Shown: one piece after another, positions 1-6,367 of the stretch
How the letters are laid out: every line of letters begins with the position of its first letter
How positions within the stretch are numbered: the stretch's first letter is position 1
Assembly (NCBI GenBank): GCA_050692195.1
Contig: JBOGVA010000079.1
Coordinates: 1 to 17,391, forward strand
DNA length: 17,391 nucleotides
Source of the DNA: JBOGVA01 sp050692195
Lineage (GTDB): Bacteria > Actinomycetota > UBA4738
Direction of reading: 5' to 3'
Position numbers and translations under genes: made by a program
Notes under the pieces: generated by a model
What the model saw: the letters and a program-made list of their open reading frames with translations, nothing else
Told to the model about the DNA's origin: nothing
Database searches by the model: none

Positions 1-67
1 GGCCTACAACGCACCGGCCGACTACGAACGGCTGGGAGCGGGGCTGAGGTCATTGCTGTCGCTCTAG
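1..67 (+). CDS. 3' end of a probable class V aminotransferase (partial)
   Basis: An open frame enters from the left edge (first full codon at base 2) and ends at TAG 65-67. It gives 21 residues: AYNAPADYERLGAGLRSLLSL. The pattern 'YN..ADYERL...L..L' is like the extreme C-terminus of class V PLP-dependent aminotransferases and cysteine desulfurases, where a Tyr-Asn pair precedes a final helix that counts down to the stop. Only this tail is visible, so the family call is a weak inference and no catalytic residue can be seen. Its TAG shares the palindrome CTAG (64-67) with the stop of the opposite-strand DinB-like gene, so the two genes converge with no spacer. Confidence 0.4.
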   Translation, partial: AYNAPADYERLGAGLRSLLSL

Positions 68-558
68 GAGCGGGCCAGCTCGTCCAGCTGCTCGGCGTGC
101 TGCTCGAGGTGACCCACCAGGAACTCCTGGAAAACGGTGTGCACGTCCATCACCCCGAGGGTCTGATGGACCCCCCGCCGTCTCCAGTCCTTCGGCGAGA
201 GCGAAGCCACCAGCCCGCGGACGTCCTCCAGCTGGCTCTCCAGGCGCTGCATGAGCTCCGGAGGAGGCCGATGACGATCCGCTTCGATCGCCTCCACCCG
301 AGCTGGGTCCGACTTCACCCGGCCGAAGGCAACGGGTTCTCCGTTGCCGGCCCGGCAGATGAGCGCGACTTGTTCCATCCAGAAAGGCAGAAACTCCCCC
401 AGGTGAGCCCACACCTGTCCCCAGTCCCACCGTTCGCCCGTGGGAGGGTCCGGGGAAGTGAGCCCGGCTGCGGGGGGCGAGGCCGCATGACGACGCAGCT
501 TGTGAGCCACGGCGTCCAGCCGCTCCAGGAGGCCGGCGCCCGGCCCTCGATCGCTCAC
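64..558 (-). CDS. DinB-fold putative metal-dependent protein
   Basis: The protein has 164 residues. I chose the GTG at 558-556 because it overlaps the TGA stop of the upstream FAH gene in a GTGA tetranucleotide, the usual sign of translational coupling; longer frames run back into the FAH gene. The sequence looks like the DinB/YfiT four-helix family: a first helix (LLERLDAVAHKL), then W48-x-x-x-x-F56 around H52 (VWAHLGEF), and a last helix holding H150 and H154 (VGHLEQHAEQL). H52/H150/H154 match the spacing of the family's metal-binding His triad. DinB-fold proteins include thiol-dependent enzymes such as mycothiol-dependent maleylpyruvate isomerase, but many have unknown substrates. Coupling to an FAH-family hydrolase suggests a shared catabolic step; this is inference. 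The function cannot be fixed from sequence alone. Confidence 0.75.
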   Translation of the reverse strand: MSDRGPGAGLLERLDAVAHKLRRHAASPPAAGLTSPDPPTGERWDWGQVWAHLGEFLPFWMEQVALICRAGNGEPVAFGRVKSDPARVEAIEADRHRPPPELMQRLESQLEDVRGLVASLSPKDWRRRGVHQTLGVMDVHTVFQEFLVGHLEQHAEQLDELARS

Positions 559-1487
559 GGCCGAAGGGGCTCGAGAGGCCGGCCCTCCACGACCTTGCTG
601 GTGATCCGCCCCAGGTGCTCCACTTCCAGCGAGACCTCGTCCCCTGGCGCCAGCCACGGATATCGGTCCTCTCCATGGACGAGCGAGAGCTCCAGGATGC
701 AACCCGTGCCGCAGGTCCCCGACCCGATCACGTCTCCGGGCACGACCTGGGTGCCCCGGGAGGCATAGGCCAGCATCTCCCCGAAGCTCCAGTAGATGTC
801 GGCCAGCGACGCCCGGCTGTATTCCTTGCCGTTCACCGAGGCCGTCATCGAGAGGTCGAACGCCCGGCCCTTCCGGAAGGGCTCGATCTCGTCGGGAGTG
901 ACCAGGAAGGGGCCCATGGTGGTGGCGAAGTCCTTCCCCTTGACCGGGCCCATGGAGAGCTTCATCTCCCGTCGCTGGATGTCGCGAGCGCTCCAGTCGT
1001 TCATCACGCAGAACCCGGCGATGTGCTCCTCGGCCGTGTCCGGATCGAGATCCGCGCCGCTCCTCCCCACGACGGCGGCCACCTCCAACTCGTAGTCCAG
1101 GGCCGAGCTTCCCGGAGGGACCGCCACGTCCGCGAAAGGCCCCATGACCGCGGCCGGGTTGCTGAAGTAGAAGACGGGAAGCTCGTACCAGTCGGGATCC
1201 ATGTCGAGCCCCCGCCGCTTGCGCGCCGTCCGGACATGTTGCTCGAAGGCATAGAAGTCGCGGACCGAGGGGGGGTGAGGGACCGGCGCCAACAGGCTGA
1301 CGGAGTCGAGGGGGACGACTTCCGCCGGATCGGCGGAGGCGGCCTCACCGGCGGCATGGAGGCCTTCCCTGCCTTCCGGAAGCAGGTCGATCAGGCGCGT
1401 CCCGGACCGGAGGACGCGCACGTCCCCTCCGTCGACCACGCCCACCCGCTCCTGTCCGGCCGCGTCCCGAAAGCTGGCCCAGCGCAT
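555..1487 (-). CDS. Fumarylacetoacetate hydrolase (FAH) family protein
   Basis: The protein has 310 residues and starts at ATG 1487-1485. FAH-family enzymes are cytosolic, metal-dependent hydrolases or decarboxylases that cleave C-C bonds in acylpyruvates and similar products of aromatic or amino-acid breakdown. Visible residues are D77 and H84 (RDFYAFEQH, the same 7-residue spacing as the Asp/His pair of animal FAH), E133 and E135 (LDYELEVA, metal ligands), D164 (MNDWSARD, metal ligand) and K185 (KGKDFATTMGPF). The final glycine-rich motif reads GSGTCGTGC and lacks the Glu found near this point in true fumarylacetoacetase, so the substrate may differ. The order of parts fits a full-length two-domain member. 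No Shine-Dalgarno is seen; a TAGACT box lies 7 nt before ATG, suggesting a leaderless message. The gene leads a two-gene unit with the DinB-like gene and is divergent from the L,D-transpeptidase gene. Confidence 0.9.
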   Translation of the reverse strand: MRWASFRDAAGQERVGVVDGGDVRVLRSGTRLIDLLPEGREGLHAAGEAASADPAEVVPLDSVSLLAPVPHPPSVRDFYAFEQHVRTARKRRGLDMDPDWYELPVFYFSNPAAVMGPFADVAVPPGSSALDYELEVAAVVGRSGADLDPDTAEEHIAGFCVMNDWSARDIQRREMKLSMGPVKGKDFATTMGPFLVTPDEIEPFRKGRAFDLSMTASVNGKEYSRASLADIYWSFGEMLAYASRGTQVVPGDVIGSGTCGTGCILELSLVHGEDRYPWLAPGDEVSLEVEHLGRITSKVVEGRPLEPLRP

Positions 1488-1500
1488 CCCACGGAGTCTA
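1488..1500 (-). promoter_or_regulatory. Putative leaderless promoter of the FAH gene
   Basis: On the minus strand TAGACT (1500-1495) is followed by exactly 7 nt (CCGTGGG) and then the ATG of the FAH gene. This places the expected transcription start on or next to the A of ATG. No Shine-Dalgarno sequence and no convincing -35 box are visible. The same arrangement occurs before zur (TAGGCT-N7-ATG). Confidence 0.5.
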
Positions 1501-1589
1501 TCGACCCCTCCCGACGACCCGGCTCCAAGGCATTCGAGGCCCGATCGGCCCGTCTACAGGTGGCCCTGGGGTCTTCCGATGCCTGACTC

Positions 1590-2441
1590 ATGGGGCGGAA
1601 ATGGCTGATCAGCGGCCGGATCGCCGTGGCCTCGGTGGCCACATCGATGCTGATCCTGGCCGGCAGCAGCCCGGTGTGGAGCGGGCAGCCCGCGGCCCCG
1701 CTTGTGCCGGCAGGTGTCTCTCGGGCCATGTCGGAGGCCGAGGTGGCGCTGATCGCGATATCCCTCCAGGCGGGACCGACGCCCGCGCTCCATCCCGCCC
1801 AGCGTCTGGCCCGAACACTTCCAAAGAAGCGCCCGCCGCGCTTCCTGCTCGTGGAGATCGAGTCGAACATGCCCGTCACGTCGCGCCCTGGTGCGGGTCG
1901 AACGATCGGCGTGATGCCTTCGTCATCGAAGTACTACCGCTTCCCCACCGCGGCCTGGGTCCTGGAACGTTCCCCCGACGGGAAGTATGGACGGGTGACG
2001 CTCCCATACAGCGGCAGCCTACGGACGGGATGGATCCCGCTCAAGGGACTCGAGCGGTCGCGCACGTCGGTCATGGTACGGGTCGACCTGTCGCGCCACC
2101 GCCTCACTCTGCTCAAGGGCGGCAAGGTCATCATGCGGACCCCGGCCGCCACGGGGGCGCCCTGGTCGCCCACCCCGACCGGCACGTTCTTCGTGACCGA
2201 TCGCGTCGACCCTGGAAACCCGTACGGCTATCTCGGGGCGTTCGCCTTCGGCATCTCCGGCATCCAGACCCAGTTGCCGCCAGGGTGGAGCGGCGGTAAC
2301 CAGCTCGCCATCCACGGGACCAACAACTCCAACTCCATCGGCAAGTCTGCCAGCGCGGGCTGCGTGCGGGTGTCCGCCCGGGCCCTGATGCAGCTGAAGC
2401 CGCTGCTTCGCCTGGGAACTCCGGTGATCATCCGGCCGTAG
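1590..2441 (+). CDS. Secreted L,D-transpeptidase (YkuD domain)
   Basis: The protein has 283 residues. L,D-transpeptidases act outside the membrane and make 3-3 cross-links in peptidoglycan, or attach proteins to it, through a catalytic Cys. The N-terminus (GRKWLISGR, then a hydrophobic run to about residue 32) is a signal peptide. Residues about 85-155 look like a small beta-rich SH3-like region (RFLLVEIESNMPV ... GWIPL). The YkuD domain spans about 160-283 and ends with the hallmark H242 (AIHGTN) ... S255-A-G-C258-V-R260, i.e. H-x(13)-S-x-G-C-x-R, with C258 the nucleophile. ATG 1590 has no clear Shine-Dalgarno; the frame is closed just upstream by TGA at 1584-1586, so the start cannot be much earlier. 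The 3' end overlaps the convergent EamA gene by 14 bp. Family assignment is secure; the acceptor substrate is unknown. Confidence 0.93.
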   Translation: MGRKWLISGRIAVASVATSMLILAGSSPVWSGQPAAPLVPAGVSRAMSEAEVALIAISLQAGPTPALHPAQRLARTLPKKRPPRFLLVEIESNMPVTSRPGAGRTIGVMPSSSKYYRFPTAAWVLERSPDGKYGRVTLPYSGSLRTGWIPLKGLERSRTSVMVRVDLSRHRLTLLKGGKVIMRTPAATGAPWSPTPTGTFFVTDRVDPGNPYGYLGAFAFGISGIQTQLPPGWSGGNQLAIHGTNNSNSIGKSASAGCVRVSARALMQLKPLLRLGTPVIIRP

Positions 2442-3339
2442 CGCGGGCTCGCGCGGGGAGCAGCGCGCCGACGTACACGCCCGCCACGACCAGGAGACCC
2501 CCGAGCACCACCCCGGCGCGGATCGGCTCGTCGTCGAGCCACGCGGAAAGCACCACCGTGACGACCGGAGTGAGCACGAACCCGTAGGCCGCACGCGACG
2601 CGGCCCAGTACCGGAGAACGACGAGGTAGAGCACGAAGACCAGGACGGAGCCGACGACCACCAGGTAGCCGATGGCGACCCACGTCGCGGTGCGCTGCGG
2701 GAGCTCGAGCCGCTCGCCCACGACCACGGACCCGGCGATGAGCACCGCCGCGCCCGTCGTCATGCCCACCGCGTTCATCGTCACCGGGTGAACGGGGGGG
2801 AACCGGCGCACGAGCACAGCCGCTTGCGCGAAGCACAAGACGCCCCCCAGCACGGCGAGCAGGGAGAGCAGCGGCACGGACTCCCCCAACGAAGCGCCGG
2901 AGATCACGCCGACCCCCGCGAGCGCGAGGAGGGTTCCGACTACCGCGGCGAGGCGGAGGCGCTCCTGACGCTGGGCCACAGCCAGCAGCAGCGCTGCAAG
3001 CGGCACCAATGCGAGCAGCGTCTGACCGAGTCCGGCATGCACCCGGACCAACGCGTAGTACGCGAGGGCGAACGAGGCGCCGAAGTTGAACAGGCCGTAC
3101 AGGAGTGCACCGGCCAGCGCCCGGCCCCGCGGGAGGGCCAGCCTCGGCACCGCCATGACGGCCACGAGCAGGGCTGCGGCCAGAGAGAACCGGAGGCCCG
3201 CTCCCCACAGCGGATCGAGCTCACGGTTGCTGAACCGGACCCCCACAGCGTTGCCGCCGGCGAGTAGAGCGCTCGCGACGAAGGCGGCGAGGGCGACCCG
3301 CTCGCCGTCCCCGGTCCGCGACTGGAGGCCGCCGCTCAT
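2428..3339 (-). CDS. EamA/DMT-superfamily transporter (10 TM)
   Basis: The protein has 303 residues, the usual size for a ten-helix drug/metabolite transporter formed by two EamA repeats. Hydrophobic stretches follow one another through the whole protein, from LAAFVASALLAGGNAVGVRF near the N-terminus to VLGGLLVVAGVYVGALL at the C-terminus. Each half shows the family pattern of a small Ala/Gly-rich first helix and a late helix with an acidic or proline residue (second half: AYGFVLTPVVTVVLSAWLDDEPI, with E and P before the last helix). It should act in the inner membrane as an exporter or importer of small metabolites or amino acids; the substrate cannot be read from the sequence. ATG 3339-3337 lies 24 nt downstream of the secreted beta-propeller gene on the same strand, so the two are probably co-transcribed. 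Confidence 0.9.
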   Translation of the reverse strand: MSGGLQSRTGDGERVALAAFVASALLAGGNAVGVRFSNRELDPLWGAGLRFSLAAALLVAVMAVPRLALPRGRALAGALLYGLFNFGASFALAYYALVRVHAGLGQTLLALVPLAALLLAVAQRQERLRLAAVVGTLLALAGVGVISGASLGESVPLLSLLAVLGGVLCFAQAAVLVRRFPPVHPVTMNAVGMTTGAAVLIAGSVVVGERLELPQRTATWVAIGYLVVVGSVLVFVLYLVVLRYWAASRAAYGFVLTPVVTVVLSAWLDDEPIRAGVVLGGLLVVAGVYVGALLPARARATAG

Positions 3340-3363
3340 CCTGCGAAGCGCGCGGCGGCGACC

Positions 3364-4851
3364 CTAGGCCAGCAAGCCGTAGACGATATGGCCCGGCTTC
3401 TCCGGTCCGCCCACGTAGTCGATCCCTTCTCCCCAGATCATCACGGTGTTGCCACCCGGAGTGATGTCGATGCCGTGATAGTCGCCGTAGGGGAACCTGA
3501 ACCCGTGGGACTCGGACTCCTCCCGGCTCGGGTCGAACGTGGAGACCCGGATGCTGGGGCCCGTCCATGATGTCCCGCCTGTCGTAGAGCTTCGATACCA
3601 GACGTTCCAACCGTTCTTGTGATCGAGCGGCGCGCCGTTCCGGTCGTCCATCCAGATCACGCCGATCTCGCCGGCGGCTCCCCCCTCGACCCGGGGAAAG
3701 AGCGCGTAGCAGGCGGAACCGGCGCACCCCGAAGACGTCTTGTCATCCGCCCGGCCCACGTAGGTCCAGTTGCTGGACCGCGCGCAGTTCCGATCGGCCG
3801 GGCAGCTGGACAGCTGGACGATCGGTGGGCTCTTCGGCTTCGAGTGCACCTGGCCGTCCTGCCAGACCATGTACAGGTTGCCGGCGGCATCGATGGCGAT
3901 GTCGTTCTGAGGCCCGAAGTAGGCGAACCCGCAGGCTCCGGGGTACGGGCAATCCGGCCCGGCCGGCGCGGAGGCGATGTCGGCGAAGGTGGTCGTGGAG
4001 GTCCCGGCCAGCGTCCTGGAGACGCGATAGACGGCCGCCGTCTTGCCGCTGCATGACCCGTTGCAGTCGCCCCAGGCGAACCATGCATTGCCCGACGAGT
4101 CGATCACGCCTCCCTCGGGGAATGCCACGCTCCCCGCCTTCAGCACGTTGGTCTCCGCCCAGGTGAGCCCGCCGTCCGACGACCTCGACAGGTAGTGGTT
4201 CTTCCCGGAGGCATACGTCACATAGACGTTGCTCCCGCTGGCCGCGATCCAGGGATGATCGCAGACGGTGCACTCGGGACCGTTCACCTTGGTCCACGTG
4301 AACGACGCCCCGAAGTCCGTGGACCTGGCGACGATGACGTCGATGTCCCGGTTGTCGTGGCCGTACGCGATGAAGCTGACGTACACGACACCGCTCTCGT
4401 TGGTCGTGACCACGGTGTCCACGACGTTTGGGTAGGGGACGTCGACCACGATCTGAGGGGGACCAAAGGTCTCGCCGCCATCGCCGGAAACCTGAATATA
4501 GACATCGCGGGGATTCCCGGAGGCGGGATCGCAGGTGGGATCGCCGGGGAAGTGGGGCCACACCACGTAGACATGGCCGAACGCGTCGGCGGTTATCTCC
4601 GGCTCCCAGTCGTCCCCTCCGCAGAACCCGAGCCGTGTGGACTCCGCTACCGATGCCCTCACTCTGGTCGGGGACGGAGGCCGAAAGCCCGGCGACCGGG
4701 CCTCCGACTCCTTGATCTTCGGGGGCAGTTCAGGCCGAGAGGTCGTGGCGGGACTGGGACCGGCGGCGAACACGACCATCGTCGCCGCAAGGACCAGCGC
4801 GGAGGAAGCTCGAGACTTCCCTACCCACCGAATCAAGTGGCGCTGATGCAT
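3364..4851 (-). CDS. Secreted protein with sialidase-type BNR/Asp-box repeats
   Basis: The protein has 495 residues from ATG 4851-4849. The start is set by AAGGAGG (4866-4860), 8 nt upstream; a longer frame upstream has no ribosome site. Residues 1-36 form a signal peptide (HQRHLIRWVGK, then ALVLAATMVVFAAG, cleavage near PSPATT). The rest has repeated Asp-box (S-x-D-x-G-x-T-W) motifs of sialidase-like beta-propellers: SGDGGETF (122-129), STDFGASFTW (177-186), SSDGGLTW (224-231) and SSTTGGTSW (421-429). These alternate with strands such as HVYVVWPHF, VVYVSFIAYG, NLYMVWQDG and IGVIWMDDRN. Paired Cys (C194/C197, C263/C267, C301/C307, C350/C356, C376/C381) suggest extracytoplasmic disulfides. No (F/Y)RIP motif or clear catalytic Arg triad is visible, so sialidase activity is doubtful; it may be a non-catalytic propeller or another glycan-active protein. 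It probably shares a transcript with the EamA gene. Confidence 0.85.
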   Translation of the reverse strand: MHQRHLIRWVGKSRASSALVLAATMVVFAAGPSPATTSRPELPPKIKESEARSPGFRPPSPTRVRASVAESTRLGFCGGDDWEPEITADAFGHVYVVWPHFPGDPTCDPASGNPRDVYIQVSGDGGETFGPPQIVVDVPYPNVVDTVVTTNESGVVYVSFIAYGHDNRDIDVIVARSTDFGASFTWTKVNGPECTVCDHPWIAASGSNVYVTYASGKNHYLSRSSDGGLTWAETNVLKAGSVAFPEGGVIDSSGNAWFAWGDCNGSCSGKTAAVYRVSRTLAGTSTTTFADIASAPAGPDCPYPGACGFAYFGPQNDIAIDAAGNLYMVWQDGQVHSKPKSPPIVQLSSCPADRNCARSSNWTYVGRADDKTSSGCAGSACYALFPRVEGGAAGEIGVIWMDDRNGAPLDHKNGWNVWYRSSTTGGTSWTGPSIRVSTFDPSREESESHGFRFPYGDYHGIDITPGGNTVMIWGEGIDYVGGPEKPGHIVYGLLA

Positions 4852-4859
4852 TGGGAGGC

Positions 4860-4866
4860 CCTCCTT
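4860..4866 (-). promoter_or_regulatory. Strong Shine-Dalgarno fixing the beta-propeller gene start
   Basis: On the minus strand AAGGAGG (complement CCTCCTT, 4860-4866) ends 8 nt before ATG 4851-4849. It selects this ATG, which is followed by a good signal peptide, over a longer upstream frame. Confidence 0.8.
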
Positions 4867-4885
4867 GGATTGGATGGTGCCGCCG

Positions 4886-4915
4886 ACCCTATCCGTCCGA
4901 GCGCCGAGGGTGCAA
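4886..4915 (-). promoter_or_regulatory. Candidate promoter of the beta-propeller gene
   Basis: On the minus strand TTGCAC (4915-4910) and TAGGGT (4891-4886) are separated by 18 nt and resemble -35 and -10 elements. The expected start near 4879 would give a leader of about 28 nt containing the AAGGAGG site. Based on consensus likeness only. Confidence 0.4.
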
Positions 4916-4990
4916 GACCCGATGGACCACTCGTGGGCTCCGGGAATGGACGGTTCGGCGTGCCAAGCGGGCGCATCCCGGGACGCCATG

Positions 4991-4996
4991 GATAAT
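4991..4996 (+). promoter_or_regulatory. Putative -10 box of a leaderless MFS transcript
   Basis: GATAAT matches the bacterial -10 consensus at 5 of 6 positions and stands out in GC-rich sequence. Seven nt (TCGGGCC) separate it from GTG 5004, the start that best fits the MFS protein. No Shine-Dalgarno lies before that GTG and no good -35 is visible, as expected for a leaderless message. Confidence 0.45.
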
Positions 4997-5003
4997 TCGG
5001 GCC

Positions 5004-6260
5004 GTGCCTCCGCGTAGCGTCCACCGGACCATCGCCATCTTCGGCGTCCTCCGCGACAGGGAGCTCCGAGCCCTGTGGTTCGCCGACTGGATCTCTGACG
5101 TGGGGAACTTCGTGACCTTCATCGCCCTCGCCGTGTACGTCAACAGGCTCACCGGCAGCGCCGCCGCCGTCGGATTCGCTCTGGCTCTGCGGTCCGTTCC
5201 CTGGTTCACCATCGGGCCGTTCGCTGGGGTGCTGGCCGATCGGTTGGACCGCCGGTCGCTGATGATCGCGACCAATCTGATCCGAGCCGTGCTGGTCGGC
5301 TCACTGCCGTTCACCACCGCGGCCTGGCAAGCCTATCTCCTGTCGTTGCTCTCCTCGATGCTGGGGCCGTTGTTCCGCCCGGCTCGCTCCGCCCTGATGG
5401 CCCAGCTCGCCCCCGGTGACAGGCTCGTTCCGGCGCTGGCCGTCGCGGAGACCACCCACAACGTCCTTCACACCATCGGCCCGGCCATCGGCGGCCTCAC
5501 CGTGCTGCTGGTCGGCGCCCGCAACGCCTTCTTCTTGGACGCTGCGTCCTTCGTGATGGCGGCGGCGTTCGTCCTGACGATCGCTCCCAGGCGAAGGCGC
5601 GAGGTGGAGCGGCGGCCGGCCCTCGATGAGCTTCGGGAGGGTGTGCGGGGCGTCTTCGCCACGCCCGTGGTTCGGACCTATGCCCTGCTCACCTCCTCGA
5701 TCTATCTGGGGTACGCGGGAGTGGTCGCGCTCCTCGTGGTGTACCTCCGAGACGTCCTGGGCAGATCGCAAGGGGCGTATGGGCTCGTCCTGTCCGTGGC
5801 GGGCCTGGGCACGGTCATGGCGAGCCTGGCCATGGCGGCAAGGGACGACCGCCATCCACGGACACCGTGGGCGTTCCTGTCGGCTTGGGGCCTCGGCGCC
5901 TTCGCCTTGGCCCTGCTCGAACCTTCCTTCCTCTGGCTGGTGCCGGTGGCATTCGCCGCCGGGATCGCCGATGCCGGCGTGGGTATCCCCCTGAGCGCGG
6001 GTCTCGCCGAGAACCTCCCCGACGAGCTGCGAGGGCGAGCCTACAGCGCGGTCCAGGCCTTGAGTGAGATGGCAGCTGCCATCGGGAGCGTGTCCTTCGC
6101 CTGGCTAGGCGAGCCGGAGCGGCTGGGGGCCGCGGGAGGCCTGGCGCTCGCGGGGGGCTCGGGAGCTGTCCTCGGCCTCGCCATCCTCTTCGGGGGAGGT
6201 GCGCGCGCCATAGCCCGCAGCGAGCGGGCCCGGCTGACGAAGGCGTTGGATCGCCGGTAG
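5004..6260 (+). CDS. MFS transporter (MFS_3-like exporter)
   Basis: The protein has 418 residues from GTG 5004. Longer starts back to TTG 4851 would add a basic tail with no homology-like features, overlapping the opposite gene's promoter. The family is the major facilitator superfamily, 12 helices: helix 1 begins near LWFADWISDVGNFVTFIALA, and the helix 2-3 loop carries motif A as GVLADRLDRRSLM. Other family marks are the conserved SSMLGPLFRPARSALM segment and a long basic central loop (APRRRREVERRP). This looks like the MFS_3/enterobactin-exporter-like group that pumps out drugs, siderophores or macrolide-type compounds; the substrate is unknown. It is divergent from the secreted beta-propeller gene and ends about 110 nt before znuA. 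Confidence 0.88.
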   Translation: MPPRSVHRTIAIFGVLRDRELRALWFADWISDVGNFVTFIALAVYVNRLTGSAAAVGFALALRSVPWFTIGPFAGVLADRLDRRSLMIATNLIRAVLVGSLPFTTAAWQAYLLSLLSSMLGPLFRPARSALMAQLAPGDRLVPALAVAETTHNVLHTIGPAIGGLTVLLVGARNAFFLDAASFVMAAAFVLTIAPRRRREVERRPALDELREGVRGVFATPVVRTYALLTSSIYLGYAGVVALLVVYLRDVLGRSQGAYGLVLSVAGLGTVMASLAMAARDDRHPRTPWAFLSAWGLGAFALALLEPSFLWLVPVAFAAGIADAGVGIPLSAGLAENLPDELRGRAYSAVQALSEMAAAIGSVSFAWLGEPERLGAAGGLALAGGSGAVLGLAILFGGGARAIARSERARLTKALDRR

Positions 6261-6307
6261 CCCGGAGCGTTCGAGCCGACGTCTGACCCACCCGCGAGAA
6301 GCCCAAG

Positions 6308-6353
6308 TTGACCAGGCACCGCGGCTCTGGTTAGATATTGGCTCTGATTCTCA
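6308..6353 (+). promoter_or_regulatory. Candidate znuA promoter with Zur-like operator
   Basis: TTGACC (6308-6313) is a good -35. An AT-rich patch, TTAGATATT (6331-6339), is the likely -10 area, with a spacer of 18-20 nt depending on the hexamer chosen. Just after it, TGGCTCTGATTCTCA (6339-6353) matches the actinobacterial/Fur-family box TGAAAATGATTTTCA at 10 of 15 positions, with a nearly complete right half. The 9-mer TGATTCTCA (6345-6353) recurs exactly at 9033-9041 before the zur gene. A repressor bound here would cover the transcription start. Confidence 0.5.
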
Positions 6354-6367
6354 TTCTGGAAACTGTG

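Noticed and set aside
97..768. Plus-strand frames over the FAH/DinB genes and many similar Arg/Pro/Gly-rich frames throughout
   Set aside because: They are antisense or out-of-phase shadows typical of high-GC DNA; the opposite frames have clear family motifs.
3361..3366. TAGGGT (minus strand) as a separate EamA promoter
   Set aside because: Its TA comes from the stop codon of the preceding gene and it is 21 nt from the start without a -35; co-transcription is simpler.
4851..5003. N-terminal extension of the MFS frame from TTG 4851
   Set aside because: It runs through the divergent promoter region, overlaps the Shine-Dalgarno of the opposite gene, has no ribosome site and codes for a basic tail unlike MFS N-termini.
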